Origin: Parvibaculum sp.
Lineage (GTDB): Bacteria > Pseudomonadota > Alphaproteobacteria > Parvibaculales > Parvibaculaceae
NCBI RefSeq assembly: GCF_019635935.1
Contig: NZ_JAHBYN010000001.1
Location: 1,054,001-1,118,000, forward strand
Direction: 5' to 3'
Length of the DNA: 64,000 nucleotides
Shown here one piece after another: positions 26,282 to 34,373 of this stretch. Below the pieces are notes generated by a model. It made no database searches. It had not been told where the DNA came from and worked only from the letters and a program-made list of their open reading frames with translations. Positions within the stretch are counted from its first letter, which is position 1. Each line of letters begins with the position of its first letter. The position numbers and the translations under genes are program-made.

Positions 26282-27264
26282 AAAGCCTGCGGCAAAAGCC
26301 CCTGCTGGCGGCGCTCGTCCTTGCCGCCGCCTGCGCCGCAACGGCGGCGCTCGCGCAGAGCCCGTTCGCGGTGCCCGGCGCCGAAACGCCGCCGCCCGAA
26401 CCCGGTCTCTTCGCCGGCCTCATGCGCTACATCATGGGCATGCAGCAGGAATATTACCGCGCCATGGCCGGCGCGCTGCGCGCGGTCAACCTGCAGGGCT
26501 CGCTCGCCGCCGCCTGGGGCCTCGTCTCGATCTCGTTCCTCTATGGCGTCTTCCACGCCGCCGGCCCCGGCCACGGCAAGGTCATTGTCACCTCCTGGCT
26601 GCTTGCCGACGAACGCGAAGTGAAGCGCGGCATCCTGATCGCCTTCCTCTCCGCCTTCGCACAGGCCGTCACCGCGATTCTCGTCGTCGGCATCCTGGCA
26701 CTCGCCCTCGGCATGACGCAGCGCGCCACCGCCGACATCGTGCCGATCATAGAGCGCGCCAGTTTCGCGTTGATCGCCGGCGTCGGCGCCTGGCTCATCT
26801 GGCGTGCCTTCCGCCCGTCTCACGATCATGGTCACGATCACGGCCACGATCACGCGCACCACCACCATGACCATGCGCATGATCACGCCCATTTGCCGAC
26901 ACCGGTCGAGATTCGCAAGGCGCGCGGCCTGAAAGGCATGGCGGCCGTCATCCTCTCGGTCGGCTTGCGCCCGTGCAGCGGCGCGATACTGGTGCTGCTT
27001 TTCGCGGTCACGCAGCAGGCATTCCATATCGGCGTCCTCTCCGCCTTCGCAATGGCGGTCGGCACCGCGATCACGGTCTCGGGCCTCGCGCTGCTCACCG
27101 TCGCCTCGAAAAACGGTGCGCTGCGCCTTGCCGGCCGCATCGACAGCCCCTGGACGCAGCGTCTGGAACGCATCCTCCGGATCGCCGGTGGCGGCTTCAT
27201 TCTGATCTTCGGATTGTTCCTGCTGGTGGGCTCTTTCACGCTGCCGCGCCAGCCCCTTTTCTGA
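26278..27264 (+). CDS. NicO/RcnA-type nickel-cobalt transporter
   Basis: A 328-residue polytopic membrane protein. The family motif HAAGPGHGKVIVTSW lies in the second helix and the second motif is VGLRPCSGAILVLLF. A His/Asp-rich cytoplasmic loop lies at about residues 180-202, typical of metal exporters. The N-terminus has a signal-like segment. It starts within the stop of the DUF1007 gene. Metal specificity cannot be read from sequence. Confidence 0.9.
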   Translation: MKSLRQKPLLAALVLAAACAATAALAQSPFAVPGAETPPPEPGLFAGLMRYIMGMQQEYYRAMAGALRAVNLQGSLAAAWGLVSISFLYGVFHAAGPGHGKVIVTSWLLADEREVKRGILIAFLSAFAQAVTAILVVGILALALGMTQRATADIVPIIERASFALIAGVGAWLIWRAFRPSHDHGHDHGHDHAHHHHDHAHDHAHLPTPVEIRKARGLKGMAAVILSVGLRPCSGAILVLLFAVTQQAFHIGVLSAFAMAVGTAITVSGLALLTVASKNGALRLAGRIDSPWTQRLERILRIAGGGFILIFGLFLLVGSFTLPRQPLF

Positions 27265-27380
27265 GCGCCCGGCCCTATCGACAAGCCCTGCCCCCCGCCC
27301 CATACTGCCCCCGAAAACCGGCGCCGCGCTTCCGCGCGAACGGCGCTCCCGAAGACGAACAAACAAGCTAGAGACAAACG

Positions 27381-27617
27381 ATGGCCGACGAGAAGACCAG
27401 CGACGCCCCGGAGCGCATCACCGTCCTCGCGCGCGATTTCACCCCCGCCGCGATGGAGTTCCACCGCCGGAACATGAGCGAGAAGGGCTATCGCATGGAA
27501 GGCCAGATCGTGCAGCGCAAGTTCCAGATGATCGAGGGGCTCGGTGCGCCGAAAGACCTCTTCGACGGCGAAGCCTTCTATGCCGTCACCTTTGTCCGCA
27601 AGGGCATCGAGAAGTGA
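27381..27617 (+). CDS. Small conserved-looking protein, function unknown
   Basis: A 78-residue soluble protein (ERITVLARDFTPAAMEFHRRNMSEKGYRMEG...). It is predicted mixed alpha/beta. It is coupled by a GTGA overlap to the next gene, so the two are likely co-translated. No family recognised. Confidence 0.65.
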   Translation: MADEKTSDAPERITVLARDFTPAAMEFHRRNMSEKGYRMEGQIVQRKFQMIEGLGAPKDLFDGEAFYAVTFVRKGIEK

Positions 27618-28078
27618 CCCCGCCGCCCTTCGACAGGGCGGAAGAGGCGCGCGCCGGCGGCGAAACGGCGAGCGGGGAAAACCGGATAGATCGCTGGACG
27701 TTGTTTCGCGACGTCGCCGTCCTTCAGGGCAAGCTCATTCTCGATAACGTCAAGGATCTGGTGCTGGTGCCCATCTCGATCGGCGCCGCCGCCATTTCCC
27801 TGTTCAACCGCGACGGCGACACCGGCCGCCAGTTCTATCACGTCCTCCATGCCGCGCGGCGCATGGAGGACTGGCTCGACAAATACGGAGACGCAGACCG
27901 CATTCCGGCCCCGCATTTTGCGCAAGGGCAGGAAGGCGAAAGCATCGACACGCTGATCGACCGCGTCGAGGATCTCGTCAAGCGCCAGTACGAGCGCGGC
28001 GGCGTAACGGCAAACGCCAAGGATGCGATCGACCGCGCGCTCGATGCGCTTCAGGAAAAGCTCGCGCGCCGCCCTTGA
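27614..28078 (+). CDS. Protein of unknown function with a central hydrophobic segment
   Basis: A 154-residue protein starting with GTG inside the stop of the preceding gene. A moderately hydrophobic segment (DLVLVPISIGAAAISLF, about residues 48-64) could touch or cross the membrane. The C-terminus is helical (DALQEKLARRP). No family recognised. Confidence 0.65.
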   Translation: MTPPPFDRAEEARAGGETASGENRIDRWTLFRDVAVLQGKLILDNVKDLVLVPISIGAAAISLFNRDGDTGRQFYHVLHAARRMEDWLDKYGDADRIPAPHFAQGQEGESIDTLIDRVEDLVKRQYERGGVTANAKDAIDRALDALQEKLARRP

Positions 28079-28253
28079 TGAAGGTCATTATTTTCGCGGG
28101 ATTCCGCCATTCTCCGGCGTCCGCCCGCGGACAAAGCCGTTGACTTGGCAACCCTTATCCTGTTGTCTTTTCAGGCAATCGAATTTTGGCCTGGCTTGGC
28201 TGCTCCGCCCTTCGGGCCCTTTCAAGACTCCCAAAAGATCAGGTTGTACGACG

Positions 28254-28294
28254 CCGCGCGATAGGCGCGCGGTTATTGACGCATGCAAATGCGT
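28254..28294 (+). promoter_or_regulatory. Tandem hairpins in the cold-shock gene 5' UTR
   Basis: Two stem-loops lie back to back before the ribosome site: CCGCGC/GCGCGG (28254-28272) and ACGCAT/ATGCGT with a four-base loop (28279-28294), followed by GAGGAG and the ATG of the CspA-like gene. The 230-bp leader fits a cold-shock mRNA with structured, temperature-sensitive translation. Function is inferred. Confidence 0.5.
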
Positions 28295-28310
28295 TTGAGG
28301 AGACGAAGAA

Positions 28311-28514
28311 ATGGCGACAGGTATCGTGAAGTGGTTCAACGGCCAGAAGGGTTACGGCTTCATTCAGCCGTCCGACGGCGGCCGCGATGTGTTCGTTCAC
28401 ATCAGCGCCGTGGAGCGCGCTGGCCTCAGCACGCTGAACGAGGGCCAGAAGGTCAACTACGAACTCGTGACTGAAAAAGGCAAGACGTCCGCCGCCAACC
28501 TGACGGTGGAGTAA
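28311..28514 (+). CDS. Cold-shock protein, CspA family
   Basis: A 67-residue cold-shock domain with RNP1 KGYGFI and RNP2 VFVHIS, and the usual [10 protein letters not shown] start. It binds single-stranded nucleic acid and melts RNA structure. GAGGAG precedes the start and a strong terminator follows, so it is monocistronic. Confidence 0.96.
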   Translation: MATGIVKWFNGQKGYGFIQPSDGGRDVFVHISAVERAGLSTLNEGQKVNYELVTEKGKTSAANLTVE

Positions 28515-28538
28515 GCCTTTATCCTTCGATGGATCGGA

Positions 28539-28565
28539 TGGCCGGGCCTTGCGCCCGGCCATTTT
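28539..28565 (+). terminator. Rho-independent terminator of the cold-shock gene
   Basis: TGGCCGGGC and GCCCGGCCA form a perfect 9-bp stem with a five-base loop, followed by TTTTC. It is 24 bp after the stop codon. Confidence 0.9.
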
Positions 28566-28573
28566 CGTCTTGC

Positions 28574-28708
28574 TTACTTCTTCTTGCCGCCCTTGCCGAC
28601 GGCGGCAACGGGTGAAGCCGCGGGCACAGGCCCGCCCTTCTTCTTTATGTTCTTCTCCGCCTTCGGTTTCTTGGCTTCTCGATTGCTCTTCTTCTGACCC
28701 TTGGCCAA
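28574..28708 (-). CDS. Lys-rich 44-residue protein with TTG start
   Basis: AGGAGG lies six bases before a TTG codon that opens MAKGQKKSNREAKKPKAEKN and a Lys/Ala-rich tail. This short basic family (MAKGQxxSNRExKKPK) occurs widely in proteobacteria; function unknown, with nucleic-acid or ribosome contact plausible from charge. The ATG-started version 18 codons upstream has no ribosome site. It converges on the cold-shock gene. Confidence 0.75.
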   Translation of the reverse strand: MAKGQKKSNREAKKPKAEKNIKKKGGPVPAASPVAAVGKGGKKK

Positions 28709-28858
28709 AATCGACCTCCTGTTGAAACGCATGATCGCAGCGCAAAGGTTCCGCGCCGGCATCGATGCACTTGCTTGCAGTTTCGACTATACGCCGCGCC
28801 GCGACGCAACGCCTGCGAATTGTCGTTCTTACCGCCGATTTTGAAGGATTCACCCCCC

Positions 28859-29485
28859 ATGATCACCGTCCACCACCTCAACAATTCGCGCTCCCAGCGT
28901 ATCCTCTGGCTGCTGGAGGAACTCGGCCTCGACTACGAGATTGCCGGCTACAAGCGCGACGCAACGACCAACCTCGCACCGCCCGAGCTTGTGAAGGTCC
29001 ACCCGCTCGGCAAGTCGCCGGTCATCACCGATGGCGGCGTCACGGTCGCCGAATCCGGCGCCATCGTCGAGTACCTGATCCGGAAATACGGCAAAGGCAA
29101 ATTCATGCCCGCCGAAAATTCGGCCGACTTCGTCCCCTGGCTCCACTGGATGCACTATGCGGAAGGCTCGGCCATGCTGCCGGTCATGCTGACGCTCTAC
29201 ACGATGCGTCTCGGCGACGCCGCCGCGCCCTTGCGGCCGCGCCTCGAAAGCGAGATCGCCAATCATTTCGGCTACATGGACAAGGCGCTCGGAAAGAACG
29301 ATTTCTTCGTCGGCAACGCATTGACCGGCGCCGATTTCCAGATCGTCTTCGTGCTTGAGGCCGCCCGCTCGCTCGGCCTGCTGAGGCCCTTCGCCAATCT
29401 CAACCGTTATCTCGACGCGGTTCATGCCCGCCCCGCCTACAAGCGCGGCGTCGAACGCGGCGGCCAGTACGATCTGGGCGGCTAA
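28859..29485 (+). CDS. Glutathione S-transferase
   Basis: A 208-residue GST with an N-terminal thioredoxin-like domain (ITVHHLNNSRSQRILWLLEEL; SRSQR holds the likely glutathione-activating Ser) and the cis-Pro/ESGAI motif. The helical C-domain follows (ALTGADFQIVFVLE). It probably conjugates or reduces electrophiles; class not assigned. Confidence 0.92.
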   Translation: MITVHHLNNSRSQRILWLLEELGLDYEIAGYKRDATTNLAPPELVKVHPLGKSPVITDGGVTVAESGAIVEYLIRKYGKGKFMPAENSADFVPWLHWMHYAEGSAMLPVMLTLYTMRLGDAAAPLRPRLESEIANHFGYMDKALGKNDFFVGNALTGADFQIVFVLEAARSLGLLRPFANLNRYLDAVHARPAYKRGVERGGQYDLGG

Positions 29486-29500
29486 CAGGAGCGGTGGAAG

Positions 29501-30103
29501 TTATTGCGCGGCGTAGTTGAGCCCGAACCAGATCGCCGCGACAACGAACATCGCCACGCCGATTGCCGCGCTTGCAATGCTGGCCCCGATGCCGACCACA
29601 AGTCCGTCATGCTCGACAAGACCGAGCCCCGCGACGAAAAGCGAAATCGCCGGCAGCCACCCGGTAAACGGCACCGGCACGCACAAAACCAAGGAGGTCG
29701 CCAGCAGCAGCACGCCGAGCGGCCGTTCCGCCGGTCCGCGAAAGACGCCGGACATCCGCATCCGCATGATGCGCGACAACGGCCGCGCCAGAGGCAACGC
29801 CTTCAAGGCGCCGGCCCGCCAGCGTTTGCGGGTGAAAGATCGTTTCGAGATGATGTCCGGCAGCCACAATGCGGGTCGGCCAAGCGCCATCTGGGCGGCG
29901 ATGAAAATGGCCGGCAAGCCGAGAACGAGATTGGCGCCCGGCGGCAGCGGCAGCATGTTGATGAGACCGACAAGTACAAAGCCCCAGCCGAAGCTGCGAT
30001 CGCCGAGCGATTCGAGAACTTCGCCGAGCGTGCTTCCGTTCGGACGCTTTCGAGTGCCGACCTGGGCGAGACCCCGCAGCGCGCCGCTTCTTCTTTGTTT
30101 CAT
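29501..30103 (-). CDS. ExoD-family membrane protein
   Basis: A 200-residue membrane protein with about five helices. GDRSFGWGFVLVGLINMLPLPPG and PLGVLLLATSLVLCVPVPFTGWLPA match the ExoD family, named for a Rhizobium exopolysaccharide gene though its activity is unknown. Start MKQRRSG is chosen over a Met 17 codons upstream because the family begins there. Confidence 0.85.
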   Translation of the reverse strand: MKQRRSGALRGLAQVGTRKRPNGSTLGEVLESLGDRSFGWGFVLVGLINMLPLPPGANLVLGLPAIFIAAQMALGRPALWLPDIISKRSFTRKRWRAGALKALPLARPLSRIMRMRMSGVFRGPAERPLGVLLLATSLVLCVPVPFTGWLPAISLFVAGLGLVEHDGLVVGIGASIASAAIGVAMFVVAAIWFGLNYAAQ

Positions 30104-30235
30104 CGGCGTCTCATCGAATGCGATACCCCAGCCGGACCGGCACGCATCTAACACCTTTTGACGAGGGCCGTCACTGCGCCATTATGGCATTTGACATCCG
30201 CACGGGAACACTTCCAGGCGGAGCCGGAAACCCGC

Positions 30236-30493
30236 ATGAGCAAGCCCTGGTATCTCTATATTCTGGAATGCGCCGGCGGAAGGCTCTACACCGGCATCGC
30301 GCTCGATCCGGAAGCGCGCTACAAGGCGCATGCAGAGGGCCGCGGCGCGAAGTTCACGCGCAGCTACCCGCCGGTGCGGCTCGCGATGGTCGAGACTTTC
30401 GCCAGCCGTTCCGAGGCGTTGAAGGCCGAATATGCGGTCAAGAAACTCAGCGCGGCGGAAAAATGGAAACTGGTCGGCAAGGCGGAACGATGA
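30236..30493 (+). CDS. GIY-YIG domain protein (UPF0213)
   Basis: An 85-residue stand-alone GIY-YIG fold: WYLYILECAGGRLYTGIA carries the two half motifs, followed by the Arg and Glu of the active site (RYKAHAEGRGAKFTR; SEALKAEYAVKKL). UPF0213 members are small putative nucleases of unknown role. It overlaps slyX by ATGA. Confidence 0.9.
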   Translation: MSKPWYLYILECAGGRLYTGIALDPEARYKAHAEGRGAKFTRSYPPVRLAMVETFASRSEALKAEYAVKKLSAAEKWKLVGKAER

Positions 30494-30711
30494 TGGACGA
30501 GAAAGCCCTCGGTGAACGGATCGACGTTCTGGAAGCACGCCTCGTCCACCGCGAACGCGAGATCGAGGAGCTCAACGAAATCGTCGCCCGGCAATGGCAG
30601 GCAATCGACGATCTGACCCGCCGCCTCGGCGCACTGGGCGGCCGCCTGCAAGCCGTCGAGGAACGCGCCGACGCGCCGGCAGGCACCGAGCCGCCGCCGC
30701 CGCATTACTGA
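30490..30711 (+). CDS. slyX: SlyX protein
   Basis: A 73-residue coiled coil (RIDVLEARLVHREREIEELNEIVARQWQAIDDLTRRL) with the Pro-rich HY end typical of SlyX. It often sits near slyD in enterobacteria; its function is unknown. It is coupled to the GIY-YIG gene. Confidence 0.88.
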   Translation: MMDEKALGERIDVLEARLVHREREIEELNEIVARQWQAIDDLTRRLGALGGRLQAVEERADAPAGTEPPPPHY

Positions 30712-30718
30712 CCGCGCG

Positions 30719-31378
30719 ATGCAGCCCGCACCCTACGCCTACGCCCCGCCGATGGAGCCCCTGACGATCCTCCATCGCGACGACGACATTCTGGTCCTCT
30801 CGAAACCGGCCGGCCTGCTGACCGTTCCCGGCAAACCGCTGGAACATGGCGACTGTCTGGAGCGCCGCGCCCAGGCCGCCGACCCGGCCGCGCTGCTCGT
30901 CCACCGCCTCGACCGTGATACTTCCGGCGTCGTCCTGATGGCGCGCAACCGGCCGGCGCAGCGCCACCTCGGATTGCAGTTCGAACGGCGCATGACCCGC
31001 AAAACCTATGTCGCGCGCGTCTGGGGCAATGTCATGGGCGAAAGCGGCCGCGTCGATGCACCCATAGCCTGCGACTGGCCGAACCGTCCGAAACAGATGA
31101 TCGATACTGAAAATGGCAGACCCGCACAAACAGAGTGGCAGGTCATGGCGCACGAGACGATGGCGACCCGGATGATGCTCCGTCCACTGACGGGCCGTTC
31201 GCACCAGTTGCGGGTCCACATGGCGCATCTCGGCCACCCGGTCCTCGGCGACAATTTCTATGCCCATGAAGAGGCGCTGCGGGCAGCCGGGCGGTTGCAG
31301 CTTCACGCCCTCGAACTGACCATCCTCCACCCTGCGGACGGCCGGTTTTGCACCTTCCGGGATGCCTGTCCTTTCTAG
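30719..31378 (+). CDS. RluA-family RNA pseudouridine synthase
   Basis: A 219-residue enzyme without an S4 domain. HRLDRDTSGV holds the catalytic Asp and GRSHQLRVHM the second family motif. It should isomerise uridine in rRNA or tRNA; the target (RluA or TruC type) cannot be told. It is 7 bp after slyX. A Met 11 codons in is an alternative start. Confidence 0.9.
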   Translation: MQPAPYAYAPPMEPLTILHRDDDILVLSKPAGLLTVPGKPLEHGDCLERRAQAADPAALLVHRLDRDTSGVVLMARNRPAQRHLGLQFERRMTRKTYVARVWGNVMGESGRVDAPIACDWPNRPKQMIDTENGRPAQTEWQVMAHETMATRMMLRPLTGRSHQLRVHMAHLGHPVLGDNFYAHEEALRAAGRLQLHALELTILHPADGRFCTFRDACPF

Positions 31379-31392
31379 CGGCGGCCGCGAGG

Positions 31393-31458
31393 ACTTATCC
31401 CCGCTTTATCCCCGCCCCCGGACCCGTCGCATGACGGCGCCGGCGGCCGGGGATAAGT
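31393..31458. repeat. 11-bp inverted repeat with TTATCCCC motifs
   Basis: ACTTATCCCCG (31393-31403) and CGGGGATAAGT (31448-31458) are perfect inverted copies, and a third TTATCCCC lies beside the first. It sits between convergent genes and is followed by two TTTTTGACAG repeats (31460-31482). It may form a long terminator; function unknown. Confidence 0.45.
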
Positions 31459-31505
31459 GCATTTTTGACAGATTTTTGACAGTACGGCGACAGCCGCCTG
31501 CAAGA

Positions 31506-31763
31506 TCAGCTCGAAACGCTGACGCGCAGGCTGGTCGTCGTCGAATTCGAGTTCGAGTTCGAGTTCGAGTTCGAATTGCTGTTGCCGTTCACATTGACGT
31601 TGGAATTGCTGTTGAAATTGAAGTTCGAATTAAAATTCGAATTGACGTTGGCCGAGCACGCATAGGCCGAGGAAGCGCCGGCAAACGCATAAAGTGCAAG
31701 CGCCGCAGCAATCGCAACGATTGCGCCCAGCGTCAGCCCGGTCCGGGAAAGAAGTACCTTCAT
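31506..31763 (-). CDS. Secreted Asn/Ser low-complexity protein
   Basis: An 85-residue protein. The first 36 residues form a signal or anchor (hydrophobic AIVAIAAALALYAFAGASSA), and the mature part begins YACSANVN and continues as about 40 residues alternating Asn with Ser, Phe or Val before ending TTTSLRVSVSS. The DNA is a degenerate hexanucleotide repeat. GGAG precedes the chosen ATG. The alternating pattern could form a stacked beta or amyloid-like surface structure; no family is recognised. Confidence 0.6.
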   Translation of the reverse strand: MKVLLSRTGLTLGAIVAIAAALALYAFAGASSAYACSANVNSNFNSNFNFNSNSNVNVNGNSNSNSNSNSNSNSTTTSLRVSVSS

Positions 31764-32042
31764 CTGCTCCATCCTGTGACACGCCTGCGCCATTCCGGCA
31801 CAAGGCAGCGACGATCCGCGCCCCGAAAGGGGCTCCTGGACCGTAAAATGCAGGACCCGTGCCGGATGCCACGAAAGACAACCGGACAGACAAGTCTATG
31901 TTTCTAAAAGAGAAATGGTAGCGGAGGCCCGCTACGGCCGATTCCCACGGTCTGGGAACGGAAGGGAACCGGGGCCGAAATTCCTGCTGCAGGCGCGGGT
32001 CTGAGGCTTGCGGCGGCGAAGGCAGGGTCTATCCTGCCGGCC

Positions 32043-32324
32043 ATGTCCCGTCATCACTTTCCGAACGATGCACCGATCGCCACCATCGGCCAGCTCGCCG
32101 AGGCCGAGCCGCGCTGGGTCCGGCTTTATTGCGACACGATCGGTTGCGGCCATCATACGGCGGTGGCGCTGGTGCCGCTCGTTCTCCGCTGGGGTCCGCA
32201 GGCACCGCGCGACTGGCTGCACACGAAGTTCCGCTGCTCGAAATGCGGCGGCCGCAACAGCTCGATCCGCGCGCCCTCGATGATGGGAAGTCACGGGCCC
32301 GAGCCCTTTCCACGAGCACAATAA
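32043..32324 (+). CDS. Zinc-ribbon-like small protein
   Basis: A 93-residue protein with Cys/His pairs (YCDTIGCGHH and FRCSKCGGR) that could bind one zinc. It is the last clear host-side gene before the prophage. The 280 bp upstream are shared with the divergent Asn-rich gene and hold no other clear gene. Function unknown. Confidence 0.7.
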   Translation: MSRHHFPNDAPIATIGQLAEAEPRWVRLYCDTIGCGHHTAVALVPLVLRWGPQAPRDWLHTKFRCSKCGGRNSSIRAPSMMGSHGPEPFPRAQ

Positions 32325-32358
32325 AAAAAGCCCGCCCCCGGGGGTACCGGAGGCGGGC
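32323..32358 (-). terminator. Terminator at the end of the prophage late operon
   Basis: Read on the minus strand, GCCCGCC and GGCGGGC pair around a GC-rich loop and are followed by TTTTTTT. It should end the phage late transcript behind the spanin genes and lies at the likely left edge of the prophage. Confidence 0.8.
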
Positions 32359-32445
32359 AGTCTCAGGGAGGAACGGCGCGTCAGGAGCGACGCGCATCGG
32401 CCGCCCATGAAAGCGGCCGATCTCGATCGGGCGGCAGGAACATGG

Positions 32446-32691
32446 TCAGTCGCGCGTGATCACCCGCGCGGACGCGGCCAGCGCCTCCTGCCGCGCCGCG
32501 CAGGCCTCATAAGCCGCTGCCTGCCTGTCGATCACCGCGAGTGCCGCATCGCCCGCCTGCGGCGGTTTCAGCGCCGCGCAGGGCGCGAGCAGGCTTTCAT
32601 CCACCTTTGCGCGCGGCGCGTCTTCGATCCGCGTTGTCCCGCAGGAAGCGAGCATCAGACTCGCTGAGAGTGCAGCCGCCGCCCTGCGCAT
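32446..32691 (-). CDS. Rz1-like outer-membrane spanin lipoprotein
   Basis: An 81-residue protein with a lipoprotein signal whose lipobox LASC lies near residue 17. It starts inside the Rz-like gene in another frame and runs past its end, the classic nested Rz/Rz1 layout. With Rz it should fuse inner and outer membranes at lysis. The MRRAAAAL start is chosen to give a proper signal peptide. Confidence 0.8.
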   Translation of the reverse strand: MRRAAAALSASLMLASCGTTRIEDAPRAKVDESLLAPCAALKPPQAGDAALAVIDRQAAAYEACAARQEALAASARVITRD

Positions 32692-32971
32692 CGAGATAGG
32701 CCTTGATCGCATCGAACCCCTCCTCCGCCGCCTGTGCGGCTCTGGCATCCGCTTCCTGATTGCCCCGCGAGATATTGCCGAGCGCCGTCATGTCCTCGCC
32801 GATCTTGCCGATCGCGGCCGACAGCGTGTCGACACGTTCCTCCGCCGCCGCCTTGCCGAGACGCCAGCCATTGACCTGCCAGCCGGCCGCGGCGCTGCCG
32901 GCGGCCACGAAGGCAAACGCGGCGGCGAGCGCCAGCATCTGATACTGCGGCGGGATCAGCTTCGAGATCAC
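32597..32971 (-). CDS. Rz-like inner-membrane spanin
   Basis: A 124-residue protein with an N-terminal membrane anchor (MLALAAAFAFVAAGSAAAG) and a helical periplasmic part. The GTG start is supported by GGGGAGA upstream. It lies after the endolysin and overlaps the Rz1-like gene. Confidence 0.75.
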   Translation of the reverse strand: MISKLIPPQYQMLALAAAFAFVAAGSAAAGWQVNGWRLGKAAAEERVDTLSAAIGKIGEDMTALGNISRGNQEADARAAQAAEEGFDAIKAYLDAQGGGCTLSESDARFLRDNADRRRAARKGG

Positions 32972-32988
32972 GTTGGTCTCCCCGATCG

Positions 32989-33429
32989 TCAGTATGAAAA
33001 CAGCCGCGGATCGCCGATGCCGAAATCGGCGCGGCGGTCGAGATGGATGAAGTTGCGCGCGAAGTTGATGCCGACGGCCCAGCCGAGCCGTTCGGCCGTG
33101 CCGACCAGCTTCAGCGCATAGACGCCGTCGCGCATCGCGATGTCGATCGCTGCGCAGCCGCCGGTCGGGTGGAAGGGCTGGTCGCAAACGTGGAGGCTTT
33201 GTGGGTGGCCACCCGCCCCGCCTTCGCGTGCGGGCTTGTCGTTATGGCTCTTCGCCCGGCAGCAGCTGGTCGGCGTCATCGGCTGGCCGAAGGCAAGCCG
33301 CAGCGCAATCAGGTGGTCGCCGAAGCCCGGCGCCAGCCGCAACATGCCGGTGCCCCTGCAGGCAAGCTCGCTGCGCGTAAAGAGGACGCGGCCATCCGGT
33401 GCCGTCAAGCCGTTGACGAGATCGCTCAC
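32989..33429 (-). CDS. Endolysin of the M15-like peptidase type
   Basis: A 146-residue protein. SLHVCD, GCAAIDIA and NFIHLDRR carry the His/Asp/His zinc-ligand pattern of M15A-type D-Ala-D-Ala or L-Ala-D-Glu peptidases used as phage endolysins. It should cut cell-wall peptides. The GTG start overlaps the holin stop (GTGA) and follows GGAGGGAAG; an ATG nine codons upstream lies inside the holin gene. Confidence 0.75.
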   Translation of the reverse strand: MSDLVNGLTAPDGRVLFTRSELACRGTGMLRLAPGFGDHLIALRLAFGQPMTPTSCCRAKSHNDKPAREGGAGGHPQSLHVCDQPFHPTGGCAAIDIAMRDGVYALKLVGTAERLGWAVGINFARNFIHLDRRADFGIGDPRLFSY

Positions 33430-33788
33430 GATGTCTTCCCTCCGAATTTCTGCCACAGCGCCACCACGGCCGCCTGGATGCCGCCCGGTCCGAAATAGGC
33501 AATCAGCGCCGCGACGCCGGGCGCGATCGCGGCGGTCACGTCATCGGGCAGCTTCAGGAAATAGGCCGCGCCGGCGATCGTCGCCTGCGCGACATAGAAG
33601 AGGAACAGCACGGCCAGCGCTTCGAAGCCCATCTCCTTCGAGAAGAAGCGCCGCTCGCCCTTCTGCACCAGCCTTGTGTGCCAGGCGAGCCGCCCGGCCA
33701 GCGCGGCGGCCAGCAGCGAGGCGAAAAACCCGTTGACCTGTTCGGTCGCCATCTGCCAGAACGCCGCCGCCCCCGCCCAGAAATTCAT
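33426..33788 (-). CDS. Holin-like membrane protein
   Basis: A 120-residue protein with about three hydrophobic segments (FFASLLAAALAGRLAW, ALAVLFLFYVAQATIAGAAYFL, IAPGVAALIAYFGPGGIQAAVVAL). Its place just before the endolysin, with overlapping start and stop, supports a holin. The start overlaps the stop of the tiny upstream gene. Confidence 0.75.
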   Translation of the reverse strand: MNFWAGAAAFWQMATEQVNGFFASLLAAALAGRLAWHTRLVQKGERRFFSKEMGFEALAVLFLFYVAQATIAGAAYFLKLPDDVTAAIAPGVAALIAYFGPGGIQAAVVALWQKFGGKTS

Positions 33789-33874
33789 TGAAACCCCCAT
33801 GTCAGCAAGGTCAGTCCGACGATGGCGAGCGCCACCGCAAAATGAAAAAGAATATCGCGATGGCATCGTTTCAT
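33785..33874 (-). CDS. 29-residue single-span membrane peptide
   Basis: GGGAGCT precedes an ATG that opens MKRCHRDILFHFAVALAIVG and ends TLLTWGFQ: a basic N-terminus and one membrane helix. Its stop overlaps the holin start (ATGA). It may be an antiholin, pinholin or leader peptide; function unknown. Confidence 0.55.
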   Translation of the reverse strand: MKRCHRDILFHFAVALAIVGLTLLTWGFQ

Positions 33875-33876
33875 GG

Positions 33877-34362
33877 CTAGCTCCCGCCGATCATCGTGTA
33901 GAGCCGGACGTCGTAATCGACCGTCAGTGCCGGGATCGTCACGTTCGGAAAGCCCGGCCCGGCATTGGCGTTGTTCCACCATTCCTCGCGGATATAGACA
34001 TTGCCGCCCGATATCAGCGGGCTCAGCGTCAGCAGGATCGCGGTCTCGGCGCGATCGGAGAGCACGCGCTCAAGCCCCTCGATCGTCGCCGACCCGGAGA
34101 ATTCGAATTCGTCGCCGCCCGGAATGATGCCGGTCGCCGTGTTCATCTTGATCCAGCCCATGACGCGCGACACCGAGAGCGATGTCGAGCCGATGGGGTG
34201 ATCGGCGATATGACCCGCCGCGTAAAACCCGTCCGGTGCATGGGCCGACGTGACGATCTGACCGGTCAGCACCTGCAGCACGGCCTGTTGCGGCCGGTGC
34301 GAGGCGAAGATCAGATTGTCGGCGGCGTCCCTGAGTTCGATGCCGCCGACATCGGGGCCCAT
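33877..34362 (-). CDS. Phage tail-tip-associated protein, unknown
   Basis: A 161-residue protein, beta-rich by composition, with an IREEWWNNANAGPGFPN segment. ATG follows GAGGGG with good spacing; a GTG five codons upstream overlaps the previous stop and is an alternative. It lies between the J-like gene and lysis genes, so a tail-tip or fibre accessory role is likely. Confidence 0.7.
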   Translation of the reverse strand: MGPDVGGIELRDAADNLIFASHRPQQAVLQVLTGQIVTSAHAPDGFYAAGHIADHPIGSTSLSVSRVMGWIKMNTATGIIPGGDEFEFSGSATIEGLERVLSDRAETAILLTLSPLISGGNVYIREEWWNNANAGPGFPNVTIPALTVDYDVRLYTMIGGS

Positions 34363-34373
34363 GCTGAGCCCCC

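Noticed and set aside
31393..31482. TTATCCCC repeats as DnaA boxes of an origin
   Set aside because: They lack the CACA end of DnaA boxes and no replication genes are near; kept only as an inverted repeat.
31540..31660. Tandem hexanucleotide repeat as a CRISPR or satellite
   Set aside because: It keeps one frame and codes for the Asn-rich tail of a secreted protein with a start signal, so it is treated as coding.
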